53,891 nucleotides of DNA from Aureibacillus halotolerans (GCF_004363045.1 NZ_SNYJ01000017.1:27045-80935); one strand, 5' to 3'; positions 1-8,832 are shown, counted from the stretch's first letter. Notes: a model not told the origin generated them from the sequence alone. Made by a program: numbers and translations.

Positions 1-343
1 CGGCGCAGAAATCCTTAGGCTAGTGAAATGAAAAAACCATTTCACTGCCCAATGATATTCTGACCTGCGCTTCTGGACAACGGCGCTCCGCTTTTACTAT
101 CTAGCTACGGCTCGCTGAAACTGCGGGGCAGAAATCCCCAAACGAGTGAAATGAAACAACCATTTCTCTGTTTGGTGATGTTCTGCCCTCCGTTTCAAAG
201 CGTACTCGCCTCCGCTTTTACTATCTAGCTGCGCGCCGTAGAAGCTGCGGCGCAGAAATCCTTAGGCTAGTGAAATGAAAAAACCATTTCACTGCCCAAT
301 GATATTCTGACCTGCGCTTCTGGACAACGGCGCTCCGCTTTTA
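1..343. repeat. Tandem array of three structured hairpin repeats (about 123-bp unit)
   Basis: Three copies begin near 1, 124 and 248. Positions 1-96 and 248-343 are identical; the middle copy has diverged. Each copy folds the same way: in copy 1 pairs 6-13/54-62 (one bulge at 57), 15-20/47-52, a one-base bulge at 21, and a 9-bp stem 22-30/38-46 closed by a 7-base loop. Copy 2 keeps every bulge but replaces TTAGGC/GCCCAA with CCAAAC/GTTTGG, so paired bases changed together. Units are joined by a shared spacer ending in CTATCTAGCT. The array stops just before the efflux promoter and may extend left of the window. Confidence 0.85.
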
Positions 344-347
344 AGTA

Positions 348-376
348 TTGACAGCTCTTTTTTCTGGGTTTATTCT
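348..376 (+). promoter_or_regulatory. SigA-type promoter of the efflux operon
   Basis: TTGACA at 348-353 and TATTCT at 371-376 are 17 bases apart, immediately right of the repeat array and about 70 bases before the membrane fusion protein start. A second TATACT (382-387) lacks a well-placed -35. The downstream leader holds two similar AT-rich stretches (GTCTAATTTT and GTCTATTTTT) that could bind the operon's TetR, but no clean dyad is visible. Confidence 0.6.
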
Positions 377-443
377 TGTTTTATACTCACGAGTCTAATT
401 TTAAACTAACAGGTCTATTTTTTAAAGAGGGGAATGTGAATTT

Positions 444-1862
444 GTGCAAAATTTTTCTTTTTTTCGTTCGTCTTTGTTGGTAGGAGTTGCTGTGGTGCTT
501 GTTTCTGGATGTTCCAGTCAAGCGGCAGATGGAGCACTTACGAGAGATGCGAAGGTGGTTGAGGTGGCTCCTGTGGAAGCTGGCACACTGACGTCGTCCT
601 ATTCGTTATCTGGCACACTTGAGGCCGAGGAGGTCGCTCCTGTTTCATTTGAATTAAACGGCAAGGTGGAAAGCATTGCTGTGAACGTTGGGGATGCTGT
701 GCAGCAAGGCGCTGCTATGGCGACGCTAGATAATGATGCATATGCCCTGCAGGTGCAGAAGGCCTCTACTGGTATTGGGCAGGCGCAAGCGGCCGTTGCT
801 CAATCGAAGGCATCAGTTGAAGCGGCGCAGGGAGGCTTGTCTTCGGCTCGAGGGCAACAGGATGCGGCGCAAGCTCAATTGCAGGAGGTCGAGGATGGCG
901 CCCGTGAGCAAGAGCTTACGCAAGCAGAAAATGCGGTGAAGCTTGCTGAACAAGCGGTGCAAAAAGCGGAGGCCGATGCGGAGCGTCTCTCCAATTTATT
1001 TGAGCAAGGTCTTGCGACAGAGGACAATAAAGAAAAAGCGCAGCTAGCTCTTGAGCAAGCCAGAAACGATTATGCTGCAGCACAATCACAGCTCTCCATA
1101 CTCCAGGACGGAGCGACACAAGCACAAGTCGATGCGGCCAAGGCGCAGGTGACGCAAACCGATGGTAGTGTAGCATCTGCCCAGGCTCAAATATCTCAGG
1201 CTCAAGCTGGGTTGCAGCAAGCCCAAGCTGCCTTAAATGAAACCCAGGTGAGCAAGGCTGAGGCTGAGTTGCAGTTATCGAAAACAACATTAACCTCCCC
1301 TCTTTCTGGTGTGGTTTTAACCAAAACGGTTTCTGTCGGTGAACCTGCCGCTCCCGGTCAGCCTTCATTTACGGTTGGCGTGATCGATCAATTAAAAGTC
1401 ATGCTCCCTGTTTCTTCTGATCAAGTGTCTCAATGGGAAAAAGGTCAGACGGTCAGCATTGCGTTAGGTGATCAAACAAGAGAAGGCACGGTCCAAACCA
1501 TTTCCCCGACGGCTTCAGGAACTGCCGGTAAAGTGGAAGTTGAAGTGGTTGTACCGAATGCATCACATGATTGGATGCCTGGTCAAGTGGTGACAGCTGA
1601 AAACACAGAGAACAGTCAAGAAGGTCTGCTCGTTCCAGTAGAAGCTGTGATTAATACTGGTGGTGACCCTTATGTGTTCCTCATCCAGGATGGCAAGGCA
1701 GTCCGCACGACGGTCGTAATCGAAGGGCTTTACCAGAATCGCTATCATATTACTCAAGGCTTAGAGAAAGGCGATCAGATTGTCATTCAGGGAGCCTCAC
1801 AGCTTCTGAATGGAGACCTCATCGAACCTGCTGATGTTGCTGGAGATGACACGAATGATTGA
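444..1862 (+). CDS. RND efflux membrane fusion lipoprotein (HlyD/AcrA-type)
   Basis: Periplasmic-adaptor type subunit that would couple the RND pump encoded next to the cell envelope; in a Gram-positive it is anchored as a lipoprotein. A short hydrophobic signal ends in lipobox VSGC (Cys23). Order: first lipoyl half near residues 60-95, a very long Ala/Gln-rich coiled coil (about 95-285), second lipoyl half (SPLSGVVL, about 285-305), then beta-barrel and membrane-proximal parts. GTG start chosen because AGAGGGG lies 11 bases upstream. Its last codons overlap the pump gene start, so translation is probably coupled. Substrate cannot be told from sequence. Confidence 0.88.
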   Translation: MQNFSFFRSSLLVGVAVVLVSGCSSQAADGALTRDAKVVEVAPVEAGTLTSSYSLSGTLEAEEVAPVSFELNGKVESIAVNVGDAVQQGAAMATLDNDAYALQVQKASTGIGQAQAAVAQSKASVEAAQGGLSSARGQQDAAQAQLQEVEDGAREQELTQAENAVKLAEQAVQKAEADAERLSNLFEQGLATEDNKEKAQLALEQARNDYAAAQSQLSILQDGATQAQVDAAKAQVTQTDGSVASAQAQISQAQAGLQQAQAALNETQVSKAEAELQLSKTTLTSPLSGVVLTKTVSVGEPAAPGQPSFTVGVIDQLKVMLPVSSDQVSQWEKGQTVSIALGDQTREGTVQTISPTASGTAGKVEVEVVVPNASHDWMPGQVVTAENTENSQEGLLVPVEAVINTGGDPYVFLIQDGKAVRTTVVIEGLYQNRYHITQGLEKGDQIVIQGASQLLNGDLIEPADVAGDDTND

Positions 1863-4800
1863 ATATTTTATTCGCAAAAAAAAGATCACGCTTCTCTTTT
1901 TTACAATGGCAATGGTTCTAGGCATCTTTACTTTCACACAAATTCCACATCAAGAAATGCCTGATGCAGAGGTCAATCAAGCGATTGTGACAACGCCTTA
2001 TCCTGGGGCAGACCCTAAGGAGATCGAGCAAACGGTTACGAAAGTGATTGAATCTCGCATAAAAGAAATTCAAGATCTCGACTTTATCACGTCCACATCA
2101 AGCAACGGCATTTCCCAAATTATTGTGAAAACAGAGGATGATGCAGATGTTGCTAAAAAATGGGATGAACTACGAAAAAAAGTAGATGATGCGAAGCCTG
2201 ACCTCCCCGAGGATGCTATGGCTCCTATTATCAATGATGACTTGGCTAAGTCCTTTGTCGAATCACTAGCCATTACAGCAGACACCAAAGAAGGGCTTCT
2301 GCAGCTGAATAATTTAATGCTTCAGTGGCGTGATGAAATCCGCACGGTTGATGGTGTATCAGGGGTTGATATTACCGGCCTGCCTGAGAAGGAAGTCCGC
2401 ATTGCCATTGACACCGAACTATTAAAGCAATATGGCATCCCTTGGGAACAAGTGCTGCAAAGCATTCAAAAAACCAATGATCGTTTGCCAACAGGCTCGA
2501 TTACGTATGATTCGCGAGATTATCAATTGATTGTTCCTTCCATTGAAGATATGGATGCGTATACCAACACTTACATCGCTTCCACACAGGAAGGAACACC
2601 AATCTACTTGCGTGACATCGGCACAGCTTCCGTTTCTACGGAAGAGCCGGAGTATGCCGCCTATGTGAACGGAAAACCGGCAATTTCCATCAATATCAGC
2701 TCTGAAACTGGTAGCGATGTGCCTACTATCGCCAGCAGAGTTGACGCCAAAATGGCTGAGCTTGAAAAAACATTGCCAACCTATGCGACATTGAATTCTT
2801 TATTTGCTCAAGAAGACAATGTCAACCATATATTCGCTGACCTTACAAAAGAAATGATTATTGCGATCGCAGCTGTTATCCTCATCTGTACACTTGGTCT
2901 AAATCTATTGACGTCTGCATTTGTAGCCCTCTCGATTCCAATTTCAATTGGGCTCGCAGCCATTTTCTTACCTATGCTTGGTGTGACATTAAATCAGATT
3001 TCCGTTGTCGGTCTAATTATCGTCCTCGGTATTTTGGTGGATGATGCAGTGGTTGTCAATGACAACATAGAAAGGCGGCTCTCCACCTTAGGCGAAAGCC
3101 CGAAAGATGCTGCACGTAAAGGGACAAAAGAGGTTGCTGTATCCATTCTAACGGCAACGGTAGCGACAATTGCAGCCTTTGCACCTTTGCTTTTTCTAAC
3201 AGGGAACATTGGCGCCTTTATCAAACCGATTCCGATTGTGATTTCCTTGACGATGATTGCTTCCATGGTCATGTCATTGACGATTATTCCGATTTTCAGA
3301 GAGTGGTATGAAGGAAAACGCGCGCACAAAAAGCGCAAGCAAGGGCCACCTGGATTACTTGGCAAGCAAATCGAAGCACTTTCCACATACTATTCTCGAA
3401 GAATCGTGCCTAAGTTACTGAAAAAGCCACTCCTTACTGCTCTTAGCGGTTTAATTATTGGGACGCTTGCGTATGGGTTGATCTTCTTTACACCGATCGA
3501 ATTATTTCCACAGGCAGAAGATCCTCAAGCAACGATTGATGTCGCACTCCCGGTTGGCACATCCTTTACCAAAACAACAGACCAGGTGGAAGAAATGACA
3601 ACTTGGCTGTCGGAACAACCAGAGACGGCATCCTATTCCTATGCCATTGGTGGAGCTGCACCGCAATTGTTTAGTGACATCTCAGGTGGTGAAGCAGGCA
3701 GTACCGCCAATACAGCGCAAATTGCCGTCTCGGGAAAAGAAGGATCTTTTGATGTGACTACTACCGTGCTAAAATGGCAGGATGCACTTGATCAAAAATA
3801 TCCAGGGGCCAAAATAAGCATACGTGTTCCACGATTAGGTATCCCTGTCGGAAGCCCAGTGTCTATTCGACTTCTTGGTGAGGATATTTCCCAGCTTCAA
3901 CAGGTGGCCGATCAAGTGAAAACGATCGTTTCAGAGACACCAGGCACAATTGATATAGAGGATACGATGGGCATTGAAAACTATGCACTACAAGTGGACG
4001 TCGATGAGCATGCGATGGCTGCGTATAACGTCACCTACAATGACCTGACACGGTCACTCTTGCTATTAGACCAGGGTCTTCCAATTGGGGACTACAATAC
4101 AGGTCAAGAATTAATTGATATTCAGCTCTATGCACAGAAAAGCGAAAATGAAAGTCCGCTTCAGCTGTTTGAAAATTTATCTGTGACTAGTGCGACTGGA
4201 GAACAAATTCCGATTAGCCAGTTCGCCTCGCTGGTTCCATCCTTTAGTCTTGATCAGATTCATCATTACAATTTGGAGCGTTCTTTAACCGTGGAAGCCG
4301 ATGTACAAGGACGCACAGCGACCGAAGTGATGGCTGACGTTGAGCAGAAGCTAGAGACGCTGGAGCTCCCAAATGGGGTGACATGGGAAATTGGTGGCGA
4401 AACAAACGAACAGGAAAAGATTTTTTCTGATCTCGCATCGTTGGGCATTGTTGTTGGCTTTTTAATCATCATTGTGATTACGATGCAGTTTTATTCCCTA
4501 ACGACTCCACTTGTCATTATGACGACTGTGTATCTAGCAGGAGCAGGGGGTATTATCGGGATCTTTCTTACAGGCAGTCCTGTTGGTTTCATGAGTATTA
4601 TGGGGGTCATTGCCTTATCTGGAATCGTTGTTCGTAACGGCATCGTAATGATTGAATTTATTAAAGATGCGCGTGAAGAGGGCGTGCCGCTCTTGGATGC
4701 TATCATTGAATCAGCCGACGCACGTTTCCGTCCGATCCTCCTCACATCGCTAACGGCAATCGTTGGGTTACTCCCGATCGCAACGATCGGAAGCATCTTG

Positions 4801-4965
4801 TTCCGACCGATGGCCTTGACCATTATCTTTGGGCTCTTGTTTTCAACCGTCCTTACACTGATTGTCGTGCCTTGCTTGTATATGGTCGTTGAGCGTTGGA
4901 AGATGAAACGTAAAAATAAAAAACGTAAAACGACAGCACATACAGACGACTCCTTTACGATGTAA
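1855..4965 (+). CDS. RND-family multidrug/lipid efflux transporter (AcrB/SwrC-like)
   Basis: Proton-driven inner-membrane pump of about 1036 residues, the usual RND length, with two repeats of six membrane segments and two large extracytoplasmic loops. The proton-relay pair Asp396-Asp397 sits in GILVDDAVVV, equivalent to Asp407/408 of AcrB. In TM10 the usual Lys is Arg (VVRNGIVMIEF), keeping the charge. ATG at 1855 is preferred over upstream in-frame ATGs: it has GGAG nine bases upstream, overlaps the adaptor stop by 8 bases, and gives the typical start MIEYFIRKKK. Likely exports an amphiphilic compound, judged from the family only. Confidence 0.9.
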   Translation: MIEYFIRKKKITLLFFTMAMVLGIFTFTQIPHQEMPDAEVNQAIVTTPYPGADPKEIEQTVTKVIESRIKEIQDLDFITSTSSNGISQIIVKTEDDADVAKKWDELRKKVDDAKPDLPEDAMAPIINDDLAKSFVESLAITADTKEGLLQLNNLMLQWRDEIRTVDGVSGVDITGLPEKEVRIAIDTELLKQYGIPWEQVLQSIQKTNDRLPTGSITYDSRDYQLIVPSIEDMDAYTNTYIASTQEGTPIYLRDIGTASVSTEEPEYAAYVNGKPAISINISSETGSDVPTIASRVDAKMAELEKTLPTYATLNSLFAQEDNVNHIFADLTKEMIIAIAAVILICTLGLNLLTSAFVALSIPISIGLAAIFLPMLGVTLNQISVVGLIIVLGILVDDAVVVNDNIERRLSTLGESPKDAARKGTKEVAVSILTATVATIAAFAPLLFLTGNIGAFIKPIPIVISLTMIASMVMSLTIIPIFREWYEGKRAHKKRKQGPPGLLGKQIEALSTYYSRRIVPKLLKKPLLTALSGLIIGTLAYGLIFFTPIELFPQAEDPQATIDVALPVGTSFTKTTDQVEEMTTWLSEQPETASYSYAIGGAAPQLFSDISGGEAGSTANTAQIAVSGKEGSFDVTTTVLKWQDALDQKYPGAKISIRVPRLGIPVGSPVSIRLLGEDISQLQQVADQVKTIVSETPGTIDIEDTMGIENYALQVDVDEHAMAAYNVTYNDLTRSLLLLDQGLPIGDYNTGQELIDIQLYAQKSENESPLQLFENLSVTSATGEQIPISQFASLVPSFSLDQIHHYNLERSLTVEADVQGRTATEVMADVEQKLETLELPNGVTWEIGGETNEQEKIFSDLASLGIVVGFLIIIVITMQFYSLTTPLVIMTTVYLAGAGGIIGIFLTGSPVGFMSIMGVIALSGIVVRNGIVMIEFIKDAREEGVPLLDAIIESADARFRPILLTSLTAIVGLLPIATIGSILFRPMALTIIFGLLFSTVLTLIVVPCLYMVVERWKMKRKNKKRKTTAHTDDSFTM

Positions 4966-4980
4966 AAGGGGTCGTCTGTA
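4941..4980 (+). terminator. Intra-operon hairpin across the RND stop codon
   Basis: A perfect 10-bp stem (4941-4950 with 4971-4980) extends inward by about six more pairs, with the pump's TAA lying in the apical region. There is no T-tract after it, so it is more likely an mRNA 3'-end stabiliser or partial attenuator lowering TetR expression than a full terminator. Confidence 0.6.
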
Positions 4981-4996
4981 CAAAAGGGGGATTCCA

Positions 4997-5887
4997 TTGG
5001 AAATCAAGCAAAGACTTATTATTCGGGAAGCTTCGGCACTCTTCGCTGAACAAGGCTATAACGATACATCTGTTGATCAAATTGCGAAAAGAGCCGGTAT
5101 GGCGAAAGCTTCGTTTTACAAATACTTCAGCAAGAAAGAAGACATTCTGATTGCTTCTAGCGTACTATTTATTGAAGATCTAGATGCATCCTTCCAGCAC
5201 CTCTCGAACATGGAGGATCTCTCCCAAAAGGAACGCATGATCAATTGCACAAAGGTTACGCTTGAATGTATGATGAGAAACCAAGTGCATATGCTGCTGT
5301 TTACCTCGCAGGAGCTTTCTGTGGTCGAACGTGAAAACATTACCAAATCTGAAATCGATATTGAGTGTGGCGTGGATAGCTTTATTCACAACGGTCTCCT
5401 GGATATTTATGGGAAGGACATTGAACCATTTGTGTCGGATTTATCTTTTATTCTCCGAGGCATTGTCATTGAATACCTACGTGACTTCGCCCGATACACG
5501 GGGAGTTTTGACTCCACTCAACTGGCTACCTTCGTAGAGCAAACCACCTCTATGCTTGTCACTGGTTTCAGAGCATTAGGCGAGACGTACAGCCCAATGC
5601 TACAAAGCGGTCAAAAAGATGTAGGTGGTCCTTCCAACCCTTTCATCATGCGCATTCTTCTTCGCGAGAAAATGAATTCGTTGGAAAATCTACTTGGTCA
5701 CATGCCAGAAAAAGAGACGTTTACGTCGGAGGCCAAGCAAGTCATGCAGGATTTAAAAAAAGAGCTTGCTCAGCCCAAGCCACGGCTCGGCGTCATTCAT
5801 GCGTATAGCCAGTTTTTAGGTGCAAGCGAACATTTGAAGACTGACGCTGATTCGTTATATGCACTGTTGAGAGAGAATGGCGCTTAG
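4997..5887 (+). CDS. TetR/AcrR-family transcriptional regulator, long form
   Basis: N-terminal helix-turn-helix (ASALFAEQGYNDTSVDQIAK, then KASFYKYF) is typical TetR. At 296 residues it is about 100 longer than most TetR proteins; the extra C-terminal part is helical and charged with no recognised domain. TTG start is supported by AAAGGGGG six bases upstream. It lies 31 bases after the RND gene beyond a strong hairpin, so it is probably the operon's local repressor, read at a lower level. Effector unknown. Confidence 0.85.
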   Translation: MEIKQRLIIREASALFAEQGYNDTSVDQIAKRAGMAKASFYKYFSKKEDILIASSVLFIEDLDASFQHLSNMEDLSQKERMINCTKVTLECMMRNQVHMLLFTSQELSVVERENITKSEIDIECGVDSFIHNGLLDIYGKDIEPFVSDLSFILRGIVIEYLRDFARYTGSFDSTQLATFVEQTTSMLVTGFRALGETYSPMLQSGQKDVGGPSNPFIMRILLREKMNSLENLLGHMPEKETFTSEAKQVMQDLKKELAQPKPRLGVIHAYSQFLGASEHLKTDADSLYALLRENGA

Positions 5888-5911
5888 AAACCATTTGATT
5901 CTCTGCATTCT

Positions 5912-5949
5912 AAAAAGGTCTGTCCCGAAAATTTGGGTCTGGCCTTTTT
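5912..5949 (+). terminator. Intrinsic terminator of the efflux operon
   Basis: AAAAAGG (5912-5918) pairs with CCTTTTT (5943-5949), with further inner pairing of TCCC with GGG and a T-rich tail. It lies 25 bases after the TetR stop. Confidence 0.75.
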
Positions 5950-5976
5950 CTCTTTCTCGCTGTCAATCGATTCATA

Positions 5977-6602
5977 TTACGCTTGTATCCTAGTTTGATG
6001 TTTTTCTACTCCTAAATTCGGATCATCAGGGAGGTGCTTCAAGTACATCTGCTGGACATCTCTGTAGTTTTCTAATGCTTGAATGGTGTCCTCTCTTGGT
6101 CTCGAATAAACGGTTCTATCATCGGCTTCGCCAATAGCTTTGTTGATGGTAAAAGCCAGTCTCTCCTCTTTTACAGAGAATTCTGCTTGAACACCTGGCT
6201 TGTTTCCGCGTGCATCCAATCGAATCCATTTATCAACCGAATGCAGATAAACTCCGTTTACGCATGCAAGCAAAAGGCGGAGTCGGGAGTATCAAAAAGG
6301 CGCAAGCGCTGATAGCAAAACCCAGTAGGAATGCCCTCTCCTCTAAGCAAAGCAGCCAACAAATTCGCTTTGGCATAACAAATCCCTTCCTTCGCCGCGA
6401 GCACCTCTGATGCCGTCACCGTCACGACCTGTCCTTGAATGTCCCATGAATGTGAAATGTTGTCGCGGACAAAAAGAAAAGCTGCTTCTGCCTTTTCTAC
6501 GTCGGTTTGCGATGAATGGAAGAGTGTCTCTGCTCGATGTAATATCGTTGGATGATCGACATTCACAACTCTCGTTTTCTCTAGAAAAGCCTCCATATTC
6601 AT
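5977..6602 (-). pseudogene. Transglutaminase-like domain protein, frameshifted
   Basis: Two minus-strand frames join into one transglutaminase-like protein of about 208 residues. The first runs from ATG 6602 (GGAGGA nine bases upstream) through EGICYAKANLLAALLRGEGIP to a stop at 6258. The second continues from about 6273 with NGVYLHSVDKWIRLDARGNK to 5977. The Cys (GICYAK), the His at the frame junction (CLHA) and Asp (RLDARGN) of the fold are all present, so the break looks recent: a one-base deletion near 6258-6270, or a sequencing error. If intact it would be a cytoplasmic cysteine-protease-fold protein of unknown substrate. Confidence 0.75.
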
Positions 6603-6720
6603 TTTCCTGTCCTCCAGTAATGAATTTATATTCATAATAACGTATTTATATTTACTACAATACGTGATATAATACCACCTATCAACTTTCGTATGAATAT
6701 TTACAAATGAGGTGAGTAAA

Positions 6721-7635
6721 ATGACGACAATTCGTTACGTTGAAGAACTTGCGATGAATGCCTGCCCTTCTCTTGCAACCTATCACCAGGATGGCTGGAC
6801 GTTGAAATGGGCAAATGGGTATACACGAAGAGCCAATTCCGTTTATCCGCTTCAAATGACCAGCGAATCTATTGAAGAAAGCGTTCGCCAGTGTGAGTCA
6901 TTTTATTTTTCTCATCAACTCCCGACGCATTTTAAGCTAACCTCTGATTCTTCCCTTGAGAGTTTAGATGACTATTTAGAGCAGCAAGGGTATGTATATG
7001 AGGGACAAAGCTTTCTGCAAATCATTGATATTCCTTCGGTCACTTGCTCCTCCGTTATGATGCAAGTAACAGAAGAAGCAACTGTCTCCGAGGCTTGGCT
7101 TAAATCATTCAATGCAATGAATCAATCTTCACAAAATGTGCATGAACAAAAGGCACTGTACGACACGCTTTCGCACACAACTTGCTACTTTACAGCTTTT
7201 GATAACGGAGAAATCGTTGGTCATGGCCTAGTTGTCTATGAAAATGGGGAGAAATGGGTGGGGCTATTCCAAATCGCCATCTCTCCTGCCCATCGACAAA
7301 AAGGATTGGGAAAAGCGCTTGTCGCTCATATGCTTGATTGGGGAACCCGGCATGGTGCCAAAAAAGCTTATTTGCAAGTGCTCGCAAACAATTTACCAGC
7401 CCTTCGGCTCTATGAAAGCTTAGGTTTTAGAAAGCTCTACTCGTACTGGTATCGAACGAAGCACTCGACGAACCAGAACAAAGTGATATCATCAGAAAAG
7501 AACTACGTCACAACTCTTAAACGACCACCTGCTAAAGCAGGTGGATTTGGACATGAAATGTCGACGACTAAAGTCGTTACTAAGACTGAAGTCATCTTGA
7601 AGCACCTCATGCTTAAGCAAGCTGAATCTGACTAA
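6721..7635 (+). CDS. GNAT acetyltransferase with 3' end replaced by IS sequence
   Basis: N-terminal unknown region, then a GNAT fold at about residues 110-250 with acetyl-CoA loop HRQKGLGKALV and C-terminal NNLPALRLYESLGF. ATG 6721 has GAGGTG six bases upstream; the upstream GTG (6712) overlaps that site. After the natural-looking end YWYRTK the frame continues for about 50 residues through hairpins belonging to the adjacent IS200-type element (LKRPPAKAGG), so the original stop is lost. The catalytic core seems whole. Acceptor unknown. Confidence 0.8.
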   Translation: MTTIRYVEELAMNACPSLATYHQDGWTLKWANGYTRRANSVYPLQMTSESIEESVRQCESFYFSHQLPTHFKLTSDSSLESLDDYLEQQGYVYEGQSFLQIIDIPSVTCSSVMMQVTEEATVSEAWLKSFNAMNQSSQNVHEQKALYDTLSHTTCYFTAFDNGEIVGHGLVVYENGEKWVGLFQIAISPAHRQKGLGKALVAHMLDWGTRHGAKKAYLQVLANNLPALRLYESLGFRKLYSYWYRTKHSTNQNKVISSEKNYVTTLKRPPAKAGGFGHEMSTTKVVTKTEVILKHLMLKQAESD

Positions 7636-8165
7636 ACTCATTCTTCAATTTTAAAAATATCTTCTTTCTCATCGTTAAGCTGGTTCGCAATATAGTTCCG
7701 AATGGTTTCTTCGTCTACCGTGCCTACTGTCGCACAAAAATAACCTCTTGCCCATAAGTGCTGTCCCCAATATTTCTTTTTGAGTTCAGGAAATTGATCC
7801 TGAAGCAGCCTTGACGACCTACCTTTTAGATATTGCATAATTTTACTTGGAGCAATACTCGGCGGACACGAAAGCAACAAATGAATGTGATCTTTCCCTA
7901 CACTCCCTTGCAGAATGAATATCCCTCTCGCTTCGCAACCTTGCCGAATTAACTCACGTACCCTTACGGCAATGGGGCCTTTCAATACTTTATATCTGTA
8001 TTTTGTTACCCAAATGACATGATATTTAATGTCATACACTGCGTGACTACTCTTTTTATAACCGTCCATACTTTTCACCTCGTACCTTCAGTATGGACAG
8101 CAGAGGATAAGGCTAAAAGCGTATACCGTCTAAAGACGGTGGAGTTAGACCACGTGTTTGGAAAT
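7500..8165 (-). mobile_element. IS200/IS605-type insertion sequence (tnpA only)
   Basis: One transposase gene lies between ends rich in small hairpins. At the end downstream of tnpA: an 8-bp stem with TAAA loop at 7525-7544, a 5-bp stem with TAAA loop at 7564-7577, and a weaker one near 7601-7616. At the upstream end: a 6-bp stem with TAAA loop at 8125-8140. Such subterminal hairpins are what Y1 transposases recognise as single strands. No terminal inverted repeats or target duplication are expected, so edges are approximate. No tnpB/TnpB-like gene accompanies it. Confidence 0.75.
7638..8069 (-). CDS. tnpA: IS200/IS605-family Y1 transposase TnpA
   Basis: HUH-type single-strand transposase. 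The two-histidine motif DHIHLLLS is near residue 65-72 and the catalytic tyrosine is probably in TIRNYIANQ near residue 125. At 143 residues it is full length for the family and appears intact. ATG 8069 chosen because GAGGTG lies six bases upstream; the GTG at 8078 overlaps that site. Catalyses peel-and-paste movement through circular single-strand intermediates. It stands tail to tail with the GNAT gene it altered. Confidence 0.92.
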   Translation of the reverse strand: MDGYKKSSHAVYDIKYHVIWVTKYRYKVLKGPIAVRVRELIRQGCEARGIFILQGSVGKDHIHLLLSCPPSIAPSKIMQYLKGRSSRLLQDQFPELKKKYWGQHLWARGYFCATVGTVDEETIRNYIANQLNDEKEDIFKIEE

Positions 8166-8195
8166 TAAAACATAAGAATGGTCGCAGCCTCTTTT

Positions 8196-8723
8196 TTATT
8201 TTGCAGACAATAGACGAGATAGCGCCGTTCTTCCCAACGTCGGGTCTCCATCATTCACGACAACCTCATACAGCGCCGCTCGGAGTGACTCTGCCAGAAG
8301 AATACCTAATTCTCTGGCGGCCTCTTCCTCGCAAGATATAGCAATTTCCTCAAGACATTTGGCGATCTTATTTTCCTCATTTCTCGGATCAGGCTCGGCA
8401 AGCAAAAATCCGACCTGGAGACGTAGCATGCCATCATACGCTGAAAGAACAGCCGATAGCAATGCTGTATCTGCAGGAACGACCTCTACTACAGCTTCCA
8501 TCCGATCAAGAATTCGTAACGTCATATCGTCTCTAATCAATCCATAAAACCGTAGCTTCGATTTGAAGTGGTGATAGAGCGCCCCAACGGTAACACCAGC
8601 CTTTGAGGCAACCTCCTCTACTTCAGTGTTCACATAGCCGTGTGCGCTGAACAATTGAATCCCCACATTGATGAGCTTATGTTTTGTCGATCCTGGAATC
8701 GGGATATCACGGTTCATTTGCAC
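8196..8723 (-). CDS. TetR-family transcriptional repressor
   Basis: N-terminal helix-turn-helix (AHGYVNTEVEEVASKAGVTV then GALYHHFKSK) with a 120-residue ligand domain; length 175 is normal. GTG start 8723 has AAAGG seven bases upstream. Transcribed away from a VOC-domain gene with a perfect 10-bp dyad between them, so it very probably represses that gene and itself. Inducer unknown. Confidence 0.85.
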   Translation of the reverse strand: MQMNRDIPIPGSTKHKLINVGIQLFSAHGYVNTEVEEVASKAGVTVGALYHHFKSKLRFYGLIRDDMTLRILDRMEAVVEVVPADTALLSAVLSAYDGMLRLQVGFLLAEPDPRNEENKIAKCLEEIAISCEEEAARELGILLAESLRAALYEVVVNDGDPTLGRTALSRLLSAK

Positions 8724-8762
8724 ATTCCTACCTTTCTGGATTTATTATCAGAATAATCCCTC

Positions 8763-8797
8763 TTGACAGTAAAACATAATTGAATTATGTTTATGAT
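8763..8797 (+). promoter_or_regulatory. VOC promoter with TetR-type operator dyad
   Basis: TTGACA at 8763-8768 is followed after 17 bases by TATGTT (8786-8791). A perfect inverted repeat, AAACATAATT (8772-8781), central G, AATTATGTTT (8783-8792), fills the spacer and -10 box, an ideal place for repressor binding. Confidence 0.75.
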
Positions 8798-8832
8798 AGT
8801 AAAGTTATTATATCACAAAAGGAGTGGTACAA

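Noticed and set aside
1-343. CRISPR array
   Set aside because: Only three units of about 123 bp with conserved spacers, no short repeat/unique spacer pattern and no cas genes.
916-1368. 150-residue minus-strand open frame inside the efflux adaptor gene
   Set aside because: It lies wholly opposite a clearly coding coiled-coil region and has no ribosome site; it is a by-product of the GC-biased Ala/Gln codons.
1810-1854. Upstream start for the RND pump
   Set aside because: It would overlap the adaptor gene by over 50 bases without a ribosome site; ATG 1855 gives the usual N-terminus.
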